A stretch of DNA of 45,887 nucleotides from Actinomycetes bacterium (GTDB taxonomy: Bacteria > Actinomycetota > Acidimicrobiia > Acidimicrobiales > RAAP-2): NCBI GenBank assembly GCA_021822565.1, contig JAKAQM010000009.1, forward strand, positions 1 through 45,887, written 5' to 3'. The stretch's first letter is position 1; each line of letters starts with the position of its first letter. The notes under the pieces were generated by a model. That model saw only the letters and a list, made by a program, of their open reading frames with translations, did no database searches and was not told the DNA's origin. Shown piece after piece: positions 40,422 through 45,887 of this stretch. Both the position numbers and the translations under genes were made by a program.

Positions 40422-42362
40422 ATGCCGCGACCAGTCGAGGGATCGAGCCCATACAACGCAGGTCTGGACGGCATCCGCGCCGTCGCCGTGCTCGGCGTCA
40501 TCGCCTACCACCTCGATCTCGGGTGGGCGAGCGGCGGCCTGCTCGGCGTGGGCGTGTTCTTCGTCCTCTCGGGGTACCTGATCACCGATCTGCTCGTCGC
40601 CGGCATCCGCAAGAGGGGGGCGGGCTCGTTCGGAAGCTTCTGGGTGCGTCGGGCACGGCGACTGCTGCCGGCGCTGTTCGTGATGCTGCTGGTGACCGTG
40701 GCGTGGGCGACCTTGCTCGACAGGTCCCAGCTTCCCAGCCTGCGCGCCGACATCCTTCCCGCCGTCTTCTACTACAGCAACTGGTGGTACATCTTCCACC
40801 ACGTCTCCTACTTCGCCCAGTACGGGCCTCAGTCGCCGCTCGGCCACCTGTGGTCACTGGCGATCGAAGAGCAGTTCTACCTCGTCTGGCCGTTCGCCCT
40901 CCTGGCCGCCCTGCGCTGGGTGCGCAGCCGCCGGATGCTGGTCATCGGCTCCCTCGTGCTCGCGGCAGGCTCTGCCGTCGAGATGGCCCTGTTGTTCGTC
41001 CCCTACACGGATCCCACCCGGGTCTACGACGGCACCGACACGCGGGCGTTCGAGCTCCTCATCGGCGCGGCGCTCGCCTTCGTCTGGCCGCGCACCAGGC
41101 GCTTCGCGCCGATCACCCCCCGGGCGCGCACCGTGCTCGAGGTGGCGGGGGGCGCCGCGCTCGCGGGCATCATCGTCATGTACTGGCAGACGGGGCAGTT
41201 CGACCCTTTCGTCTACCGCGGCGGCATGGTGCTGCTCTCCGTGCTCACCGCGATCCTCATCGCCGTCTGCGTCCACCCGGGGGCACGCGTGGGGCGCGCG
41301 CTCGGGGTCGGGCCCTTGCGCTGGATCGGTGAGCGATCGTACGGCATGTACCTGTGGTCACTGCCGGTGATCGTGCTCACCACCCCGCAGGGGGCCAAGG
41401 AGAACCTGCTGCGTGACGCCCTTCAGGTCGCCGGGATCGTCGTCGCCGCCGCGCTCTCGTGGCGCTTCATCGAGCAACCGATCCGACATGGCGCGCTCAC
41501 CAGGCGCTGGCGCGACCTCCGCGACGCCTGGGGCCGCAGGGACTGGGAGAACCTCGCGCCGGGCACGCAGGCGTGGACCGTGACGGGCGCGGCGCTCGCC
41601 GCCACGTTCGTCTGCGGGCTCGGGCTCTCCGGCGTGATCTCCGGCGCGCCGGCGGTCCCCGAAGCGACCAGGAGCATCCTCCCTCCGCGCCACCACCTCG
41701 AGCGCACCTCGGGGAGCGCCCCGACCCGGGACCCGGGCGGGTCAGCCGCCGGCGAGCACGGGCAGGGCACGCTGCCGGCCGGGCGCCCGACCACCACGAC
41801 GACCGTCCCCGCAGGGACCGGGGTCACCGTCATCGGCGACTCGATCATGGTCGATGCCGCGCCGTACCTGCGCCAGATGCTCCCAGGGGCCGTGATCGAC
41901 GCGCAGGTGGGACAGCAGCTCTACGAGGTCCAGGCGCAGGTGCCGCAGCTCGAGAAGGCCGGGGACGTCGGCGACGAGCTGATCCTCGAGCTCGGCACCA
42001 ACGGCTACTACAGCGTGGCGCAGCTCGAGACGCTCCTGCGCTCGCTCGGGCCGATGCGACGGATCGTGCTCGTGAACACCCGTGAGGCACGCCCCTGGGA
42101 ACAGGCCGTCAACCAGACCATCGCGACGGTCGCCCGCAGCTACCCCCGCACCACGATGGTGAACTGGTACGGCCTCAGCGCGAGCACGCCGCAGGACTTC
42201 TATCCCGACGGCGTCCACCTCGATCCGCAGGGCGCCCGGTACTACGCCTCGCTGCTCGTCCACGCGCTCGAGGCTCCCCTCCCTGCGTCTGCGGCCGCCG
42301 GCCGCGCACGTCATGCTGGAGACGTGGCAAAGCCGACGAGGTGCACCCGCTCATGCGGCTGA
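40422..42362 (+). CDS. OatA-like acyltransferase with SGNH domain
   Basis: A 646-residue protein. The membrane acyltransferase-3 domain covers about residues 10-370: YNAGLDGIRAVAVLGVIAYHL with the catalytic His, GVGVFFVLSGYLIT, RRARRLLPALF and HLWSLAIEEQFYLVWP. A Pro/Thr/Ser-rich linker leads to an extracytoplasmic SGNH hydrolase part: VTVIGDSIMVDAA (Ser near 475), ELGTNGYYS and DGVHLDPQG (Asp-His near 596). Such proteins O-acetylate peptidoglycan or surface glycans. The 3' end overlaps the urease start by a few bases. GAGGAG lies 11 bases before the ATG. Confidence 0.87.
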   Translation: MPRPVEGSSPYNAGLDGIRAVAVLGVIAYHLDLGWASGGLLGVGVFFVLSGYLITDLLVAGIRKRGAGSFGSFWVRRARRLLPALFVMLLVTVAWATLLDRSQLPSLRADILPAVFYYSNWWYIFHHVSYFAQYGPQSPLGHLWSLAIEEQFYLVWPFALLAALRWVRSRRMLVIGSLVLAAGSAVEMALLFVPYTDPTRVYDGTDTRAFELLIGAALAFVWPRTRRFAPITPRARTVLEVAGGAALAGIIVMYWQTGQFDPFVYRGGMVLLSVLTAILIAVCVHPGARVGRALGVGPLRWIGERSYGMYLWSLPVIVLTTPQGAKENLLRDALQVAGIVVAAALSWRFIEQPIRHGALTRRWRDLRDAWGRRDWENLAPGTQAWTVTGAALAATFVCGLGLSGVISGAPAVPEATRSILPPRHHLERTSGSAPTRDPGGSAAGEHGQGTLPAGRPTTTTTVPAGTGVTVIGDSIMVDAAPYLRQMLPGAVIDAQVGQQLYEVQAQVPQLEKAGDVGDELILELGTNGYYSVAQLETLLRSLGPMRRIVLVNTREARPWEQAVNQTIATVARSYPRTTMVNWYGLSASTPQDFYPDGVHLDPQGARYYASLLVHALEAPLPASAAAGRARHAGDVAKPTRCTRSCG

Positions 42363-43072
42363 CGCCAGCCGAGCGAGACCGGCTCCTCGTGTTCGCCGCC
42401 GCGGAGCTGGCGAGGGCACGACGCGCCCGAGGGTTGCGGCTGAACGCCCCAGAGGCCACCGCCCTCATCGCGGACACGGTGGCAGAAGCCGCCCGGGACG
42501 GTCTCAGGCTCGCCGGCGCCATCGAGCGAGGGCGCAGCGTGCTCACGCCCGGCGACGTCCTCGACGGGGTCGTCGAGCTGGTCGACGAGGTCTGGATGGA
42601 GGCCACCTTCGACGACGGGACGCGTCTCGTCGTGGTGAGCGACCCCTTCGGCGCCACGGGCGGGTCACGTGGCGCTCCTCGCGGTGACCGCCATGGCGAA
42701 GATCGGCTGGCGCCGGGAGAGGTCGTGGAGGCGACGCGGGACCACGAGCGCCGGGTCGACGCCGTGGTCGAGGTCACCAACGAGAGCCGCGTCCCCATCA
42801 GCGTGTCGAGCCACTTCCACTTCTTCGAGGTGAACCCGCGTCTTCGCTTCTCCCGGGCCGCCGCCTACGGCCGGCACCTGGCGGTCGACGCCGGCACGAC
42901 CATCCGCTTCGACCCGGGCGCGACGGTCAGCGTCGAGCTCGCCGACATCCAGGGCGCGAGAGTCGCCTACGGGTTCGCCGGGCTGGTCGACGGGCCCCTG
43001 GACGCGCCCGGGGCGAAGGAGCGGGCCCTCGAGAAGGCCCGGCTCTGCGGCTACCTCGACCGCGACCGATGA
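42353..43072 (+). CDS. Fused urease gamma-beta subunit (UreAB)
   Basis: A 239-residue fusion. Residues 1-100 are UreA-like (MRLTPAERDRLLVFAAAELARAR, LNAPEATALIADTVAEAARDG, DVLDGVVELVDEVWMEATF). The rest is UreB-like (APGEVVEA, VEVTNESRVPISVSSHFHFFEVNPRLRFSR, GTTIRFDPGATVSVELADIQGARVAYGFAGLVDG). UreB contributes a structural layer around the nickel subunit. A GTG four codons upstream is an alternative start; the ATG at 42353 matches UreA starts. The stop overlaps ureC (ATGA). Confidence 0.85.
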   Translation: MRLTPAERDRLLVFAAAELARARRARGLRLNAPEATALIADTVAEAARDGLRLAGAIERGRSVLTPGDVLDGVVELVDEVWMEATFDDGTRLVVVSDPFGATGGSRGAPRGDRHGEDRLAPGEVVEATRDHERRVDAVVEVTNESRVPISVSSHFHFFEVNPRLRFSRAAAYGRHLAVDAGTTIRFDPGATVSVELADIQGARVAYGFAGLVDGPLDAPGAKERALEKARLCGYLDRDR

Positions 43073-44745
43073 GCCCGCCCCGTCACGCCGTGTACGGCCC
43101 GAGCGCGGGCGACCTGGTGCACCTGGGCGACACCGGTCTGGTCCTCCGCGTCGAGTCGGACGCCGAGAGGCGAGGCGACGAGCTCCTGGTCGGGTTCGCG
43201 AAGACGGCTCGCGACGGCATCCATCTGAAGGCAGCCTCGGTGGCCGACACCTGCGATCTCGTGATCGCCAACGTGGTGCTGGTCGACCCGGTGCTCGGAT
43301 GTCACAAGGTGAGCATCGGGGTCCGCGAGGGACGGATCGCAGGGATCGGGCGTGCAGGCAACCCCGACACGATGGACGGCGTCGACGTGGTGGTGGGGAC
43401 CGGCACCTCGATCGTCCCGGGGACCGGGCTCATCGCCACCCCGGGCGCCATCGACACGCACGTCCACCTGCTGTCGCCCAGGATCATGGAGGCGTCCTTG
43501 TCCTCGGGCGTGACCACCATCATCGGCCAGGAGTTCGGTCCCGTCTGGGGAGTCGGGGTCAACTCCCCGTGGGCCCTCTCGCACGCCTTCTCCGCCTTCG
43601 ACGCCTGGCCGGTCAACATCGGGTTCTTGGCACGCGGGTCGTCCTCGCACCCTGCGCCGCTGGTGGAGGCGCTGGAGCAAGGGGGGGCCTGCGGGTTCAA
43701 GGTCCACGAGGACCTGGGGGCCCACCGCCGATCGATCGACACCGCGCTCAGGGTCGCAGAGGAGCACGACGTGCAGGTCGCACTGCACTCCGACGGCCTC
43801 AACGAAGGCATGAGCGTCGAGGACACCATCGCCGTGCTGGAGGGTCGAACGGTCCACGCGTTCCACGTCGAGGGGTGCGGCGGGGGGCACGCACCCGACG
43901 TGCTGCGGCTCGCGGGGCTCCCGAACGTGATCGGCTCGTCGACCAACCCCACCCTCCCCTACGGCCGGGACGCGCTGGCCGAGGCGTTCGACATGATCTG
44001 CGCCACCCACGGGCTCAGGAAGGACGTCGACTCCGACGTGCGCATCGCCCGGGACCGCGTCCGAGCGACCACGATGGGCGCCGAGGACGTCCTGCACGAT
44101 CTCGGGGTCATCCCCATCACGTCGTCGGACGCGCAGGGCATGGGCCGCGCTGGTGAGACGTTCCGGCGCACGTTCGCCATGGCGGCCAAGATGAAGCGCG
44201 AGCGTGGGCCCCTCGAGGGCGACGTGCGCGACGACAACCAGAGGATCCTGCGCTACCTGGCGAAGCTGACCATCAACCCTGCGATCGCCCACGGGCTGAG
44301 CCACGAGGTCGGCTCCGTCGCGCTGGGCAAGCTCGCCGACATCGTCCTGTGGGACCCGCGGTACTTCGGCGCGAAGCCCTCGCTCGTCTTGAAAGCCGGG
44401 TTCCCTGCCTGGGGGGTGACCGGAGACCCGAACGCCAGCGTCGAGCTTTCCGAGCCCCTCGTGATCGGGCCCCAGTTCGGGGCGATGGGCGCGACGGCGG
44501 CCGAGCTCTCCGTGGCGTTCGTCGCCAGGTCCGGGCTCGACGGTCCGCCGGCTGCCTTTCCCACCAGGCGCCGGCGCGTCGCCGTCACGCATTGCCGCGG
44601 CATCGGGCCGGCGTCCATGTGCCGCAATGCCGAGATGGGCACGGTCGAGGTGGACCCGGCGACGCGCGAGGTGCGACTCGACGGGCGGACGCTCACCTCC
44701 GAGCCCGCCGACGAGGTGTGCCTCTCGCGCCTGTACTTCCTCTGA
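43069..44745 (+). CDS. ureC: Urease alpha subunit, atypical
   Basis: A 558-residue UreC. Nickel ligands are present: His131 and His133 (IDTHVHLL), the carbamylated Lys211 (GFKVHED), His240 (VALHSDGLNE), His266 (HAFHVEGCGGGHAP) and Asp354 (TSSDAQGMGR). The substrate His (314) and Arg (330) are retained. Changes: the mobile-flap cysteine (CHH motif) is Thr313 here, and HEDWG is HEDLG. No ureD, ureE, ureF or ureG follows; the next gene is a regulator. Either the nickel accessory genes are elsewhere or this is a divergent enzyme with another amide substrate (inference). Confidence 0.83.
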   Translation: MSPPRHAVYGPSAGDLVHLGDTGLVLRVESDAERRGDELLVGFAKTARDGIHLKAASVADTCDLVIANVVLVDPVLGCHKVSIGVREGRIAGIGRAGNPDTMDGVDVVVGTGTSIVPGTGLIATPGAIDTHVHLLSPRIMEASLSSGVTTIIGQEFGPVWGVGVNSPWALSHAFSAFDAWPVNIGFLARGSSSHPAPLVEALEQGGACGFKVHEDLGAHRRSIDTALRVAEEHDVQVALHSDGLNEGMSVEDTIAVLEGRTVHAFHVEGCGGGHAPDVLRLAGLPNVIGSSTNPTLPYGRDALAEAFDMICATHGLRKDVDSDVRIARDRVRATTMGAEDVLHDLGVIPITSSDAQGMGRAGETFRRTFAMAAKMKRERGPLEGDVRDDNQRILRYLAKLTINPAIAHGLSHEVGSVALGKLADIVLWDPRYFGAKPSLVLKAGFPAWGVTGDPNASVELSEPLVIGPQFGAMGATAAELSVAFVARSGLDGPPAAFPTRRRRVAVTHCRGIGPASMCRNAEMGTVEVDPATREVRLDGRTLTSEPADEVCLSRLYFL

Positions 44746-44747
44746 GA

Positions 44748-44771
44748 CCGCGGGGCTCGGGAGCCTCGCGG
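44748..44771 (+). terminator. Stem-loop just after ureC
   Basis: An 11-bp stem (one G-T wobble) with a very short loop, arms CCGCGGGGCTC and GAGCCTCGCGG, starts 3 bases after the ureC stop. There is no T-run. It is a likely transcript end for the urease operon. Confidence 0.55.
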
Positions 44772-44811
44772 ACTAGCCTCACCACGGAACGCTGCACGTC
44801 GAGGAGGTTCG

Positions 44812-45213
44812 ATGCCGCCCCCCCAGCCGACGATCGACCCAGGCCAACGACGCCTTCTCGGAGCGCTGACCGTCCCCCCCGTGCCCGACGACCCCGCCGG
44901 CCGTGATCTGCTCGCCCGCTTCTACCGCGCGCTGGGCGACCCCACCCGCCTGGCCCTCCTCGCCTTCTGCGCGGCCGGCGAGCGGACGGGCAGCGAGTGC
45001 GTCGCCTACGCCGGGCTCACCCAAGGGCGAGTCTCGGCACACCTCGGCTGCCTCGTCGACTGTGGCCTGATCGAGGTGCGGAGGGAAGGACGCTTCGCCT
45101 ACTACCAGGTGACCGACCCGCGCGTGGCGGAGCTGGTCGGCATCGGCGCCTCGATGGTCGCCGACCACGCTGCGGGGGTCGCAGCGTGCACGAGGGTCGC
45201 GCCCGCACCCTGA
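44812..45213 (+). CDS. ArsR-family metal sensor, CmtR-like
   Basis: A 133-residue ArsR-type repressor. The helix-turn-helix is SECVAYAGLTQGRVSAHLGCLVDCGLIEVRREG. The C-x3-C pair in the recognition helix (GCLVDCG) matches the Cd/Pb site of mycobacterial CmtR, and a further Cys near the C-terminus (AACTRV) fits its third ligand. Metal identity is inference. GAGGAGG lies before the ATG. The convergent P-type ATPase fragment downstream is a proton/cation-pump type and not clearly a cadmium pump, so the regulated gene is unknown. Confidence 0.8.
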   Translation: MPPPQPTIDPGQRRLLGALTVPPVPDDPAGRDLLARFYRALGDPTRLALLAFCAAGERTGSECVAYAGLTQGRVSAHLGCLVDCGLIEVRREGRFAYYQVTDPRVAELVGIGASMVADHAAGVAACTRVAPAP

Positions 45214-45312
45214 GCGAGCGGCAGGGCACGCTGCACGAGCGCGCTGGAAGGAGTCCGTGCGAGCTACGGAAGTGGTGCGCCGACCGGGGGGAGGAAGAGG
45301 CTGCCTCGGCCC

Positions 45313-45887
45313 TCACACGGATCCCAGCGGCTGCCTGGGACCCCGGGAGAGGCCGGCGAGGCGAAAGGCGGCCGTCTTCACAACCTCTGCCACCAACAGG
45401 AATAGGACGCCCATCCCCATGCCGATCCCGATCACCTCGGGGGTGACGGCGGTCATGAGCCATCCTCGCCAGGCCAGGATCGCCACGACCACGAGGTCGA
45501 CAACAGAGCTCGCGGCCAACCATGCGCTCGGCCGGGAGTGCCAGAAATGCTGGCGTTCCCGCACCGCGTAGATCGTGGCCTGTGCCGACGCGACCAGCCA
45601 CACGAACACGAGGGTCTGCAGCGATCCGAGGTGAAGGCCGAGACCGTCGCTCCCCACGTACCACAGGCCGAAGGAGAGCAGGATCAGGGGAAGGGCAAGG
45701 CTCGCCGATGCGATCACCAAGCCGGCCACTCGCCAGCGCTCGGGGAGACGAGGAGTAGAAACCCGGTCAGTGGCCAGGGACATCGTGGCGAAGTTGTTCG
45801 CCAAGAGGAGCAGCACCACGAGCAACGGCGTCGTGGCGAACTTCCCGAACACGACGATCCCAAGGCTCAGGAAGATGGACACCTGGA
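45313..45887 (-). CDS. P-type ATPase, C-terminal membrane region (5' end beyond window)
   Basis: The visible 191 codons encode the last membrane segments of a P-type cation ATPase: FLSLGIVVFGKFATTPLLVVLLLLANNFATMSLATDRV, a pattern typical of plasma-membrane H+-type (PMA-like) pumps. Then four more hydrophobic segments follow, with VRERQHFWHSRPSAWL between. The frame runs open through the right edge, so the catalytic domains with DKTG lie outside. Ion specificity cannot be judged from this part. Confidence 0.75.
   Translation of the reverse strand, partial: QVSIFLSLGIVVFGKFATTPLLVVLLLLANNFATMSLATDRVSTPRLPERWRVAGLVIASASLALPLILLSFGLWYVGSDGLGLHLGSLQTLVFVWLVASAQATIYAVRERQHFWHSRPSAWLAASSVVDLVVVAILAWRGWLMTAVTPEVIGIGMGMGVLFLLVAEVVKTAAFRLAGLSRGPRQPLGSV

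Overview
The window is very GC-rich, uses GTG starts freely, packs genes with 4-base ATGA/GTGA overlaps, and has many promoter-proximal genes with a TAnnnT hexamer only 5-10 bases before the start codon and no Shine-Dalgarno sequence (leaderless style). This points to an actinobacterium. A deep-branching class such as Acidimicrobiia is a plausible guess from the gene mix, but that is inference. No tRNA, 5S/16S/23S rRNA, CRISPR array or insertion sequence was seen. One structural RNA, RNase P RNA (rnpB), lies at about 14808-15201.

Left part (1-21 kb) is mostly housekeeping and metabolism. It holds a peroxide-defence set (DUF3501 protein, rubrerythrin, PerR/Fur regulator). A glycerol cluster follows (GlpD, an alkyl-DHAP-synthase-like flavoprotein, GlpK), running directly into a MoxR/DUF58/transglutaminase operon. 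Next come a ferredoxin-reductase-like flavoprotein with an ETHE1-like metallo-beta-lactamase hydrolase, exonuclease VII (xseA, xseB), rnpB, the CydDC ABC exporter, a TetR regulator, a C4 zinc-ribbon coiled-coil protein and a NUDIX hydrolase.

Centre (21.3-35.9 kb) is the most interesting region: a complete sulfur-oxidising heterodisulfide-reductase-like (sHdr) system. A near-consensus promoter (TTGACA, 16 bp, TATAAT, minus strand) precedes a long one-directional series: tusA, dsrE, shdrC1, shdrB1, shdrA, the conserved unknown shdrHyp, an HdrD-like protein (shdrB3 type), etfB, etfA, a membrane EtfD-like Fe-S protein, a small double zinc-finger protein, two lipoate-binding proteins (LbpA), a DsrE2-type protein, and an unusual receiver-like/Rieske fusion. 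Across the divergent and convergent boundaries are a dedicated lipoate-protein ligase and two paralogous ArsR-type regulators with perfect palindromes beside their promoters. The working model, from family knowledge and inference, is this: TusA and DsrE proteins deliver persulfide sulfur, the sHdr core and lipoyl-LbpA oxidise it toward sulfite, and electrons leave through EtfBA to the membrane EtfD-like protein and the quinone pool.

Right part (36-45.9 kb) has a class I aminotransferase, an endonuclease/exonuclease/phosphatase-family protein with two small membrane proteins, an MFS transporter, an OatA-like acyltransferase with an SGNH domain, and an orphan urease (fused UreAB plus UreC, with no accessory genes in view and a changed active-site flap). 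A CmtR-like metal sensor and the C-terminal membrane part of a P-type ATPase cut by the window edge complete it.

Short tandem duplications (2-5 copies, units 9-34 bp) recur through the whole window, inside and outside genes.
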